Shown: one piece after another, positions 11,346 to 22,393 of the stretch | How the letters are laid out: each line of letters starts with the position of its first letter | Numbering within the stretch: position 1 is the first letter of the stretch | DNA from: Brassica napus | Taxonomy: Eukaryota; Streptophyta; Magnoliopsida; Brassicales; Brassicaceae | Assembly: GCF_020379485.1 (NCBI RefSeq) | Contig: NC_063436.1 | Location: forward strand, 21,016,423-21,080,422 | Direction: 5' to 3' | DNA: 64,000 nt | Notes under the pieces: generated by a model | The model's database searches: none | What the model saw: only the letters and a program-made list of their open reading frames with translations | Told to the model about the DNA's origin: nothing | Program-made: the position numbers and the translations under genes

Positions 11346-13900
11346 TAAATCATTTATTTTTTCATGTTTTTTTAATGAGGATCATTTTCGTAATTTTAAC
11401 TTCATCTTCCCCAAAATTAATTAGAGTTTTCTGCAATTTTCCTCTACGATCGCCAGTTATTATTCTCATCTTAGTCATCTGTTTTTTTTTTTTTTGCTTA
11501 TTATACTTTTAAACATGTATAAATATCATATAAGACACGATTTCAAGCTTTAAATGATTTTGTTTCTACAACAAAAACGTAAATCTTTCTTTTTCTTTTT
11601 ATTACTGTCATAGCGCGAGGCGGATTAGTTGCGGAGCATGGTGTGAAAGAAGAAACTCTTCGATAGTTTTCGGCGAAGCTATTTTCTTCACCGATGTTTT
11701 CATTATATAGTTACACCACTAGAAACCATTGCTTCTAGTGTTACTAAAAATAAGAAAAAAGATAAAACATTGAATGGGTCCACTTAATTATATCTAAATT
11801 ATACTTTAATTAAAAAAAAGAAAATAAGTTAGAAATAAGTTGGAAAAAATGTCTAAGGAGAGCAATAACTTGTAACAATTGTTATGACATCAATCGTCAG
11901 AACTACTATGGATAACAATTAATCAATTATATAAATTTGTACTCTACAAAGTAAAATAAGGTGGCAAGTATAATCTCCAAAAATTATTTTATTGACGAAC
12001 ACAAATCAAAGTAATTTTTTTTTTCATTTTTAGTTAGATCACATTTTAGAATTGTGGGAATAGATTAAAATTTTTTATTTTTTTTTTATTTTTTAAATAA
12101 AAATATTATTAATTATTCACCAAACCCGCAAATCGAGCAATAATAAAAAATACTGAAGAATATAATGATTATGTAACATAAAATAATAAATTTTATATTA
12201 AAAATAAAAATGATATCTACATCAAACTTAACAAAAACATAAAAGAATACGATCCAAATTACTTCTTTCAATTTTTTGTTTCTTTCGGTATTGACTCCGC
12301 TTTGTATAATATGGGTTTATCGATAATATGATACAAATTACTGGTAACTTTTCGAATAAATCACTGGTGTATTAAAAAAAGTCATCAATATATGTCTGTC
12401 TTGATGTTAAATTGTTAATAAATAATACATCCGTCATTATTTTGCTTGAACAAACAACTTTTGGAATTCGTGTGAAATGAGCTATTCAACACGTGGACTT
12501 TGACGTTTCATACGGTTATCTTTTGAACGTTTCATATGGTTATCTCTAGGGATATGATATCGGATATATTTTTGTTGCAAGATTTGTCGGATTCTCTCCA
12601 AACTGGGGGAGAATTTGATTTTAGGGATTTAATTATAATCTCTGCATAAAGTTGTATACAAAATATTATCTTTCATATAAAATACCTTTTCCATTTTTAA
12701 TTAGACGACATTTTATACCTGTGAACATAAATTAAGAAAAAAAAATATATATTATATATTTAAAATAAATCATTTGGTATTCACCAAACGAAATAAATAT
12801 AGTTTTTAATGATTGAATATATTTACAGTTATCTACCCATTTTGTTTAAGTTGTAACGTAACATACATTATATTTTTTTCAATATCTATTTAACTACAAT
12901 CAATATATATATAATTTCTGTGAAAAGTTAATAATATGTCATAAGTTATTTTTTCTTTATTTGTATAATAATATTGTACCTATATTTTTATGTTCTATTT
13001 ACTCAAACATAATCGTTATTCATTCATTTCAAACCATTGTTCTAAACATCTATTCTATTAAAATAAAAACATTGTGTTGCACCGAACTTTTTTGTAAAAT
13101 TTTAAATTGAATACGTTTCTTTCTTACAAATTAAACCAGCTCGAAATCATTAATATTCCCTCCGTTATATTATTGATTGTTTAATAACTACTCCTTCCTT
13201 ATACAACATTAATACTCCCTTCCTTACAAAACATTAATACTCTATGCCTTATACTATCAATTAATAAATACATGGTCCAGAAAATATATGTCATTTGAAA
13301 ACTGAATTTCTTATATTTTCCCAAAAGAGTAGAACCCAAAAACTGAATAAAATTAAAAACACATATATAATTATTATAATAACATAAATATATTGATCAA
13401 AATTAAAAATATAATTTAATACCAACTAACATTTTCTATCTAAAAATCAAATTCACGCTTTCAAACGCGAATCAAAATCTAGGATTAATTATTTGATAAA
13501 GTCATAAATCGTAATCCTCCATTTTAATAAAATTTTCTTATCTGCAACCACACCAATTATGTTGAGGTAGCCAAACCAAAAAATAAATAAACAAATATAA
13601 ATATTTATGATTATATACTTAAAATGATTGATTAACATATACTTCTTCTGTTTTATGTTTTTTTTTCATTTTAATATTCTTCAATTTATTTTTTATTGGT
13701 TAAAATATAGTTAGGTATATAGACAATAATATTTTATTTAAAAAAAAATACAAAATTAAATATTTTATAATCTGTTTGTATAAATTTAAAACGACAAATA
13801 AAGTGAAATAGATAGAGCAGAAATTTTGTGCTCTAAAGATAAATGACTATCTGTAACTTAATCAATCATCCCATCTGTTTATTACTTGATATTGTTGTAA
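11346..13900. other. gene-poor, AT-rich; Stowaway-type fragments
   Basis: No gene supported. A small perfect palindrome with arms CACTAGAA/TTCTAGTG sits at about 11718-11742. Fragments reminiscent of Stowaway termini (CTCCCTCCGTT, TTAATACTCCCTTCC) occur around 13158-13240, and related internal sequence around 12020-12060 and 12690-12740. Confidence 0.4.
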
Positions 13901-13919
13901 AATAATTAAATAATCACTG

Positions 13920-13926
13920 TATATAG
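13920..13926 (+). promoter_or_regulatory. TATA-like box of the RLP gene
   Basis: TATATAG about 55 bp upstream of the ATG at 13982. Confidence 0.4.
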
Positions 13927-13981
13927 AGAGATGGGAAGGCAGATATGTTAACATCAAAATTTTCATTCTTGCTTATAGAAG

Positions 13982-16806
13982 ATGATAGGTTTTTGGAACT
14001 CGATCAGTCTCATTCCTATTTCTCTTTCTTTTTTCTTCTTGTTTCAAGATTTGTTTGCCGCTCCTACTAGACACTTGTGTCATCCTGAACAAAGGGATGC
14101 CATCCTGGAGATCAAAAACGAGTTCAAGATTCAAAATCCTTGTTTAGACGGGCTTCCAAAGACAGTGTTATGGGTGAACAATAGTGATTGTTGTTCTTGG
14201 GAAGGTATAAGATGCGATGCTAATTTTGGGGATGTGATCATGCTCAACCTTAGTGACAGCTGCCTCCATGGTCAGCTCAATTCCAAAATCTCTATTTCTA
14301 AGCTTCAAAACCTTCGTTTTCTAACAACTCTCGACCTTTCAAATAATGATTTCATTGGTAAAATCCCATCTTCACTTGGCAACTTTTGTATGCTAACAAC
14401 TCTCTTGACCTTTCCAGAAATCATTTTAGCGGTGAAATCCCATCTTCACTTGGAAACCTTTCTAAGCTAGCCACTCTTGACCTCTCTAGTAATCATTTTA
14501 GTGGTGAAATTCCAGCTTCATTTGGAAACCTTTCTAAACTCACCACTCTCCACCTCTCTCAAAACAATTTTACTGGTAGGATTCCATCTTCACTTGGAAA
14601 CCTTTTGAATCTCACCACTCTTAGCCTTTGTGCTAACAAGTTTATTGGTGAAATTCCATCTTCATTTGGGAATTTTTCTCATCTCACCTCTCTTAGCCTC
14701 TGCGAGAACAATTTTGGAGGTGAAATTCCAACTTCACTAGGTAGTCTTTCCCATCTCACTGTTCTTGATCTCTCACAAAACAATTTCGTTGGTGAAATCC
14801 CATTTTCTTTTGGCGATTTGAAAAGGCTCACCAGCTTATCTGTTGAAAACAACAAGCTTAGTGGTAACTTTCCTCTTATGCTACTAAATCTAACAAAGCT
14901 GTCCGAATTATCGCTCTACGGCAATAAGTACGTAGGCAAGCTTCCACTTAACATAAGCTTACTCTCCAACTTGGAGTTCTTTTACGTAAGCGGTAACGCC
15001 TTTACTGGTACTATCCCTTCTTCTCTCTTTTCCATTCCTTCTTTGACTTATATTGATTTGTCAAATAACCAACTCAATGGCACTCTTGAGCTTGGGAGTA
15101 TATCTTTATCGTCTAAGATAGAAGACTTACGCCTTGGTAATAACAACTTCATGGGATCAATCCCCCGATCCATCTCCAAATTATCCAACCTTGAGAGACT
15201 TGACCTTTCCCATCTCAACACCCAAGGAGGCTCAGTTGACCTTAGCATCTTCTCGCATCTCAAGTCACTCAAGTATCTTTACCTCTCCCACTTGAACACC
15301 AGAAGTACACTCGACTTGAATGCAAACTTACCATTTCTCAAGTCACTAGATACACTGGATCTTTCAGGAAACCTTGTTTCATCTGAAAACACTAGTTTGG
15401 TTTCAGATCCTCCACTGTTGAGTGAGTTGTCTCTGTCAGGATGCGGTATCACCGAGTTTCCAGAGTTCATACGAACCCAACGCAACATGAAGAAGCTAGA
15501 CATTTCCAACAACCTAATCAAAGGCCAAGTGCCTGGATGGTTATGGAAGCTTCCAGTTCTGCAGTACGTCAACGTTTCCAGCAACACTTTAGTCGGTTTC
15601 GAAAGTCCAACGAACCATGGGGTATCCCTGAGTTACTTGTTTGCCGCCAACAACAATTTAACGGGAAAGATCCCTTGTTTCATATGTGCGTTACGCTCTC
15701 TAGCCATACTCGATTTATCTAACAATAAAATCAATGGTTCATTCCCTCTTTGCGTCGGAAACTTCAGTAGCGTCCTCCAAGCTCTAAATCTTAGACAAAA
15801 TTGTCTTAGTGGACGTCTTCCGGAGAATATAACCGAAAGTCTAAGGTGGCTTGACGTTGGTCATAACCAACTGGTGGGAAAGCTTCCAAGATCTTTGATA
15901 CGTAACTCTTTTCTCGAAGTTCTAAATGTGGAAAGAAACAAATTCAATGACGAATTCCCTTCCTGGCTGAGTTCTTTGCAAGAGCTGCAAGTTCTTGTCC
16001 TTCGCTCTAATGCCTTCCATGGACAGATAAAGAAAACATTGTTTCCTAAGTTGCGAATCCTCGACATATCCAGTAACCACTTCAAAGGAGCTTTACCATC
16101 AGATTTCTTTGTGAAATGGACTGCGATGTTCAGTCTAGCGACTGAAGCAAGAGATCGATCTAACGAAAAGTACATGGGGAGCGGCTATTACGTTGCCTCA
16201 ATGGTTTTGATGAATAAAGGCGTTGCAATGGAGCTAGTACGCATCCTAAAAATCTTCACAGCGATCGACTTTTCGGGGAACAAATTTGAAGGAGAGATAC
16301 CAAAGTCCATTGGTTTATTGAAAGAGCTTCATGTGCTCAACTTTTCAAACAATTCTTTGACCGGGCAGATCCCGTTATCAATGGGTAACCTGACGGAGCT
16401 AGAGTCACTGGATGTTTCCCAAAACAAGCTTTCTGGAGAAATCCCGCAAGAGCTAGGGAACCTCTCGTACCTTGCTTACATGAACTTCTCTCATAACCAG
16501 CTTGTGGGTTTAGTACCGGGAGGCACTCAGTTTCGAACGCAGCCTTGCTCTTCTTTCGGGGAAAATCTGGGACTGCATGGTCCTTCACTTGATGAAGTTT
16601 GTGTTGATATCCACACAACTACATGGAAACAATCTGAAACACCAGAGCTAGAGGAAGAAGAAGAAGAAGAGATGCTAAGTTGGATAGCAGCTGCAATAGG
16701 ATTCATACCAGGTGTTATCTTTGGATTGACAATGGGATACATACTTGTTTCCTACAAACAAGAGTGGTTCATATACCTTTTTGGCCTAAACAAACGCAAA
16801 GCATAA
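13982..16806 (+). pseudogene. LRR receptor-like protein (RLP18/19 type), frameshifted near its N terminus
   Basis: Cell-surface receptor-like protein of the Cf-9/AtRLP class: extracellular LRRs, one membrane helix, short tail, no kinase. Frame 1 (13982-14470) gives a signal peptide (residues 1 to about 26), the N-terminal cap with the NNSDCCSWEGIRCD motif, and the first LRRs. The C-terminal frame (open 14386-16806) gives the remaining LRRs, an island-like break, the acidic EEEEEEE stretch, a membrane helix (about 16675-16750) and a basic tail. Near 14395-14410 the repeat reads ACTCTCTTGACC where sister repeats read ACTCT(C/T)GACC, a 2-bp gain that throws the frame. The rest has no stops. Without that change the protein would be about 940 aa, normal for the family. 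Closest in memory are AtRLP19 (At2g15080) and RLP18. Alternatives are a very recent null allele, an assembly error, or a small intron. Confidence 0.75.
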
Positions 16807-17260
16807 GAACCACACATCATTAAAGAGGTAACGTTCTTAACATGAAAATTTCAGGACTAAAATATTGTCTTGATGAATGAATAAACGAAATTAATGTATT
16901 GATATATATGTTGATTTTAATTTTATTAAATATTGTTCAACTAGTTACATTTCACAGCCTTGTCTTTTATGATTGACTGAATTATTTTTAATATATATTT
17001 TTATAGATATTTTAAGGAGAAGATAAATTTCTTAATATGTGTGTTTTAAGCAACATCAAACAGGCAAAAATTATGAAACAAGGAAGTATGTAATAGGGTT
17101 ACAGTTATTGTGATTCACATTAAAATTTGATAGTGACATAACCTACCATGCACGTAACAAGAACTAGAGCAAGGTGTGGTCTACATTTCTTAGTCGAATT
17201 AGTCGCTGGGTGAATCTTCCCGGCAACTGCAAATGCTTTTAACCACATAAGTGGTGTGGT
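16807..17260. other. 3' flank of the RLP gene, nothing recognised
   Basis: AT-rich with AATAAAC and TTTTATTAAAT stretches suitable as poly(A) signals. No further feature. Confidence 0.4.
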
Positions 17261-17346
17261 CTATTGGTACAGCAGATTTGGAAATGTTCTACGTATCCCG
17301 ACTTTAAAATCTATCAAATTCATTACGAACAACTGAGTATGTTAGG

Positions 17347-17528
17347 CAAGACCGGTCCAGAGATTTTAGAGGACTTAAGCGATTTTTGTAAAGATTTTAT
17401 TGAAAAAAAAAAAAAAAATTTAGGGGCTTTTTTTTTAAAAATTGAGAGTCTATGTATATGTAATTTTTTCAAAAGATTAAGGGACCCTAGGCGAATGTTT
17501 CATCCGGCTTTGCCCATGACCGGCCGTG
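17347..17528 (+). mobile_element. non-autonomous hAT element (MITE), 182 bp
   Basis: Flanked by a perfect 8-bp target duplication ATGTTAGG (17339-17346 and 17529-17536), the length typical of hAT. The termini CAAGACCGGTCC and GACCGGCCGTG form imperfect terminal inverted repeats (CAxGxCCGGTC). The interior is decayed and encodes nothing. The open frame at 17264-17653 crosses it and is an artefact. Confidence 0.8.
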
Positions 17529-17689
17529 ATGTTAGGTGCAGATGGTTAAACCTTCAGAGAATTAATTGGTTGAACTTCGGTCAGCTGAATACCTTTGAAT
17601 TAACAAAAAAAGTTAGTTTTCTTTTAAAGAAAATATTTTACAAACTCATGTAAGAAATAGTCAGATGAGTAAAAATTGTACTTACGATA

Positions 17690-17929
17690 TATTCTTCATG
17701 TTTTATATTAAGTGTCGTTTTGAGTTGTGCACACAGATTAATGAAACAATTAGTTTTATATATTTTTTATATAAAAATACAATTATTTATACAGTTAACC
17801 ATATTTCAACCAATAGAAAAATAAATTGATGAATAAAATTAAGAAATTTTGCATTGAAAATCGAAAACTAAATTTATTTTGTAACGAAAAAAATTCTCTA
17901 TAACGACACTTAATATGAAACGGAAAAGT
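17690..17929. mobile_element. degraded Stowaway-type (Tc1/mariner) MITE
   Basis: Inverted arms: TTTTATATTAAGTGTCGTTTTGAG on the left (about 17700-17723, shown as its reverse near 17900-17925 around ACGACACTTAATATGAAA). This is the arrangement of the intact copy at 42402-42659. The outermost CTCCCTCCG is degenerate, and a TA occurs at each end. Confidence 0.6.
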
Positions 17930-19230
17930 ATCATGTAAACCAATAATTCTCAAGATTATTCTGGAATATACACCACATTCATTCTTTTCCAATTTTCTTT
18001 TGTCCAAGTCATTGTCGCATTAAAACGAGACATTTTCAGTTGACGTTTGTCTGATAAATCCTGGTCGTCGATTTTAGTGGAGCTGCTGCGTCCTTTGGTA
18101 AATAGACACACAGTTTGCAGTATTCTACACAAACATTTGCCTGTTACTTAAAATTTTTGGAGTAAAAAAGAAATAAAGAAAGTGAAAATGAGGAATAACC
18201 GAATAAGTGAGAAAAATGAGAAGAAAGAAGTTACTCTCATCCAACTTATCATAGTACTGTAGTGGATGAATGTTTTATTTTGTTCGCACAGTAATTAGAA
18301 TAAATTAAGAAATATAATTCTATTTGACAATTTTTTTAAGTGTAAGCTTTTAGTTTTCAAAATCACTTCTTTTTTTACTCTGGAATGCGAGAGCCAATTA
18401 CAACTAGAGGTGGGAGAAAGACAACTAACTGGTATTTTCGTATACTTGGTATTTTAATTGTTTTATACAAGTTTGCAAGTTGCTTACCCATCTTATTACT
18501 TGTTATTTGTTAACCACTTGCAAATTATTTGGTAATCATTTGTAAATTACTCTGAACTTTCAGTTTTTGATCTTTTTAATGTGTGTTATAGTTTGCTGTA
18601 AGAGATGGGTTGACGGATTTTTCATCGGATATTGCTGTTTCCAACACACCATCTTGGCTGTTAAAAAAATGTTCATGGTGTTAGTAACAAAAAGTTTAAT
18701 AGTTCATGAATATTAATTGTCATATGATTCATATAATATATGTAGTTTTTAATACATTATTTTGTCCAGTTGTATGACATGTGACATTGTCTTCTTAAAA
18801 TCTTCCAATAAGCCTTGCATTTTTTAATTTACAAGAAATTACATTTTCTGAAAATAAATTCTCAAATTTGGTATACAATCTTTTAGATTTTAACCATTAA
18901 ACCACGGTAATTCCACTCTACGAGACTTTCTATCTTGGGATATCTTTGACATTTTAAAAAATCATAATTTTTTTTAAAAAATAATATAAATTGTGAACAG
19001 AAAACTTTTTTGCCCAGACTCTCTTAAAACACATAGATAGTTAGTTACCATTCACTACCCAAATCTACCAATTGTTTTATAACTTTTTTTTCGGTTTATT
19101 ATTGTGAGAGACCGGCACAAGAAGGATACCAAGTCGTGTTTGACAAAGACTTGTGATTAGGGAACAGTACCGACAAAACGGTCTTCGATTGACCCACAGT
19201 CTCGATTACTTTGCCTCAATAATCCCTTTC
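17930..19230. other. intergenic, upstream of the BSP gene; nothing recognised
   Basis: AT-rich, no coding potential. A TTGACC (W-box core) occurs at about 19189, within 130 bp of the BSP gene start. Confidence 0.4.
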
Positions 19231-19237
19231 TTGTTTC

Positions 19238-19247
19238 TATATAAAGC
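19238..19247 (+). promoter_or_regulatory. TATA box of the BSP gene
   Basis: CTATATAAAG, about 70 bp upstream of the ATG at 19318. A good plant TATA match at a normal distance. Confidence 0.6.
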
Positions 19248-19317
19248 TACTGCGTCTAGATCTAAACAGATCACAAAACCAAAACACAAGCTAGATTAAC
19301 AACCAACTATAATAATC

Positions 19318-19995
19318 ATGACGTGTCACAAAATCTTCCTTGTAATCTCTGTGATGCTCGCTGTCTCATCATTGGTCAACGCAGTTGACTTCTTGGTCGT
19401 CGACAACACAGGCGACTCCCCTGGCGGAAGAAAATTTCGTGAAGAGATCGGTGGCGAAAGCTACGGCACACAGTCACTAAGATCTGCGACGGACTTTGTC
19501 TGGGGTTTGTTCCAGCAAACCAACAACCCCTCGGACAGAAGAGACGTAACAAAGATCACTCTGTTCATGGACAACGGGAACGGCGTTGCGTACAACACCA
19601 ACTCGGGAAGCGAGATACACTTTAACGCGGGGTATCTCGCGGGTTTCCCGGGAGATGTAAAGAGGGAATTCACCGGTGTGATTTATCACGAGGTGGTTCA
19701 TTCTTGGCAATGGAACGGTCCAGGTGGCCTTATCGAAGGTATAGCGGACTATGTGAGGCTGAAAGCGGGTTATGCACCGGGTCACTGGGTAGGGCCCGGT
19801 GGTGGTGATAGGTGGGACCAGGGCTATGACGTCACTGCGAGGTTCTTAGACTATTGTAACGATCTGAGGAATGGGTTTGTGGCGGAGCTTAATAAGAAGA
19901 TGAGGAATGGCTATAGTGACAGCTTCTTTGTTGATCTGCTAGGGAAAGACGTGGACCAACTCTGGAGAGAGTATAAGGCCAAGTATGGTCAGTAA
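19318..19995 (+). CDS. plant basic secretory protein (BSP/PR-17, peptidase-like)
   Basis: Complete intronless gene, 225 aa. Residues 1-22 are a signal peptide ending S-L-V-N-A, so the product should go to the apoplast. The core carries the zinc-metalloprotease-like motif HEVVHSWQW at 124-132, followed by EGIADYVR at 140-147, which holds the expected third ligand (Asp144). This is the gluzincin/aspzincin-like arrangement of the BSP family (Pfam PF04450). Family members are pathogenesis-related and SA- or pathogen-induced in several plants; catalytic activity is rarely shown. Length is typical. From memory it belongs with the At2g15130/At2g15170/At2g15220 cluster. A TATA box and a W-box core lie upstream. 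Nothing is odd about the gene. Confidence 0.92.
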   Translation: MTCHKIFLVISVMLAVSSLVNAVDFLVVDNTGDSPGGRKFREEIGGESYGTQSLRSATDFVWGLFQQTNNPSDRRDVTKITLFMDNGNGVAYNTNSGSEIHFNAGYLAGFPGDVKREFTGVIYHEVVHSWQWNGPGGLIEGIADYVRLKAGYAPGHWVGPGGGDRWDQGYDVTARFLDYCNDLRNGFVAELNKKMRNGYSDSFFVDLLGKDVDQLWREYKAKYGQ

Positions 19996-20132
19996 ATTGT
20001 TAAACGTACAAATTATAAATGATAATCGTATTAGTGACATGCCATTCAAAATAAAAGTGAGATGTTTAAAAAACATCAGCATGTGTAGTAATTTGTATTC
20101 TATTATGAATTTGTAAGCTCGAATAAGAAAAC

Positions 20133-20134
<2 letters not shown>

Positions 20135-20164
<30 letters not shown>
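20135..20164. repeat. (AT)n microsatellite
   Basis: Uninterrupted AT dinucleotide tract of about 15 units downstream of the BSP gene. Confidence 0.9.
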
Positions 20165-20166
<2 letters not shown>

Positions 20167-20275
20167 TATTGTGTATTAGTACTCTTTTAGAGTTATTGTC
20201 AAAAGTATAACTTATAAGTAAATAAATCGTGTTAAAATCCGTTGGTATGGTTGTTGAACAAAAGTTATTCTCAAA

Positions 20276-21823
20276 TCTGTTCCATTAAAATAGAAGTCAC
20301 AACTTCATGATGATTTTTCTATGTTGGACTATACTTTAGAAAATTACTTAAAAGAATTTTTCTATACATATTTGAATTATTTTAACTATTCTAAAAAATC
20401 AAATAGATTCTCATATTTTCTCTGAATTACATTTGAATAAAATCTTTTGATATCTTTTTTTTTATAATATAAATGTATATTTTATTTTTCATTAAAACAA
20501 ACATTTTAAAATATTTAATAACTTTCGTTTTTATTTAAAATATAAATGTATATTTCATTTTTTACTTATACAAACCTTTTAAATATTTAATTAATTTCGT
20601 AATTATTAAAATATGAATGTCTGTTTCATTTTTACTAAAATAAACCTTTGAAGTAGCTAATTAATTAATTTGTAATTATATTACACTCATGTACAATTTT
20701 GTATTAAATTTATGATATTAATGTAACATAATATATTCCAATTAAATCTTTCATATCAAACAGTTAGGATTTGTTAATTTAGAATTTTGTACCAAACTAT
20801 TGAAAATATGCTATCAATATGAATGATCGGTCTACAAATGTATTTTGAAAGTGCATTCAGCTTCTGTTATTAAATATAGTTGTCAGTTTAGTTTTATTTT
20901 TCAATAATAGAAGTATATGGCTGTTTGTTTACAAAAATATAATCAAGCTTATTTTTATATAGTCCATATTCATATATTATTCATTAATGTAATTGTTTTT
21001 GTTTTTTTTTTATCTTGTGCAGTTTTGAATGTGCAATCGGTATTGTATCAATTTATGTCACTAACATAATTAACAGATGAACGATTGAAAAATATATTTC
21101 ATGTGAATACTTTTGTTTTCAATGTAGTTATTATCAAATGTAATTGTAGTTTTAAGTGTTAATTATATAACATGATGTATGATAGATGAAGAATTGCAAA
21201 TAAAAGTTTAACACTGAAATATTCTTGTAAATAATCCAAGAGTTTTGGGGATAAAAGTCTAAATCACCAATTGACAACGTAAGAAACCTAAATATAGATA
21301 ATAAAGAAAAAAATCAAGTTTAAAAGGACAAAAACAAACACAATGCATTACAATTTCCAATTTAATAATTTAAATGAAGCGAACGCTTAATAAATTAGAC
21401 TTAATATAGGTTATTCAGTCAAAGATTTAATTCATACAAATAATTCAATTAACATATATGTATGACCTAAATCTAAAATACAAGTATAATCATCAGGAAA
21501 TTAATATTTTCTTAACCCAAGGGAAATTAATATCTAAGTTATGTTAAATTGAACAAAAAATTTCGTAAATATCACATAATATAAGGTTTTAGTTAATGTT
21601 CATGTTTTACTAAGAGATATATCACTAATAATTTGAAACAATGAATTAAATTACTGCATGTAAACTATAAACTTGTTGTGTTTGAAAATATTATATTAAA
21701 CTATTAGTAATATGATAAACATTAAAATTATATACCACTAATAATGTAAATCAAATATTTATATGTATAAAAATGAAAATAATCATCCGCACGATTGTGC
21801 GGGCCGTACGAGTCAAGATTTAG
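20276..21823 (+). mobile_element. non-autonomous Helitron, ~1.55 kb
   Basis: The 5' end TCTGTTCCATTAAAATAG follows an A. The 3' end TTAG is followed by T, consistent with insertion between A and T; canonical ends are TC and CTAG, so the 3' end is slightly diverged. A perfect 6-bp hairpin CCGCAC-GATT-GTGCGG at 21787-21802 lies about 20 bp before the end. Inside are about three imperfect ~85-bp repeats (20467-20655). No rep/helicase coding was seen. Confidence 0.65.
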
Positions 21824-22072
21824 TAAACTTTAGAGTTGGATTTCAAGAGAATCTCTTGCAAATTATTAAGAAATAACAGAATCAAGTTCACCAAAACACG
21901 ATTTGGGTGGTGCATGTATGATAAAGGTGAGTTATTTTTGTAATAATAATCAAAATTCATTATTAAGTGATGTAAATTTGATACAAGTCAGATTTGTACC
22001 CCAGTTTGCTACGAAACAGATTTCCATCAAGTAGTTCCAAAAAAGATAAAAGACTTGACATACTGATTAGGT

Positions 22073-22393
22073 CTCGATAAGATCTTGGCTATGTTCAAGT
22101 GATGTCACTTGATGTTCAAGATAAAAACAGATAACCGAGGCTTGTGGTCCAGTGGTGATTAGCTTGAGAGCGAAGCCGAATACGGTGAAGCCATCTAGAT
22201 TCGAGTTTCGGTCACTAGAAAATTAAAATTTCGGTATCGTCAGGGACGAAAGACCGACACATGAGACGATAACATGGCTAGTCTAGACTCACTTCGGTGG
22301 GGCCAGGACAACTCTATATAATTCAAAAAAAAAGAAGAAGAAGATAAAAACAGATATTCAGCAACTACTCGATAAGATCTTGGCTATGTTCAA
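22073..22393 (+). repeat. 26-bp direct repeat bracketing the SINE
   Basis: A 26-bp sequence beginning CTCGATAAGATCTTGGC occurs at 22073-22098 and 22368-22393. It lies outside the SINE target duplications and probably predates the insertion. Confidence 0.7.
22134..22340 (+). mobile_element. SINE (tRNA-derived), 207 bp, with 16-bp target duplication
   Basis: Pol III promoter boxes are visible: A-box TGGTCCAGTGG (about 22146-22156) and B-box-like GATTCGAGTTTC (about 22199-22210). The element ends in an A-rich tail containing AAGAAG. The 16-bp duplication AAGATAAAAACAGATA is perfect on both sides (22118-22133 and 22341-22356), proving retroposition. It lies at the edge of a decayed Copia element. 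Confidence 0.88.

Noticed and set aside
11718..11742. CACTA transposon end
   Set aside because: CACTAGAA and TTCTAGTG form a short palindrome facing inward within 25 bp; no element can fit between them.
17264..17653. 129-codon frame
   Set aside because: It crosses a hAT MITE and both of its target duplications, so it is fortuitous.
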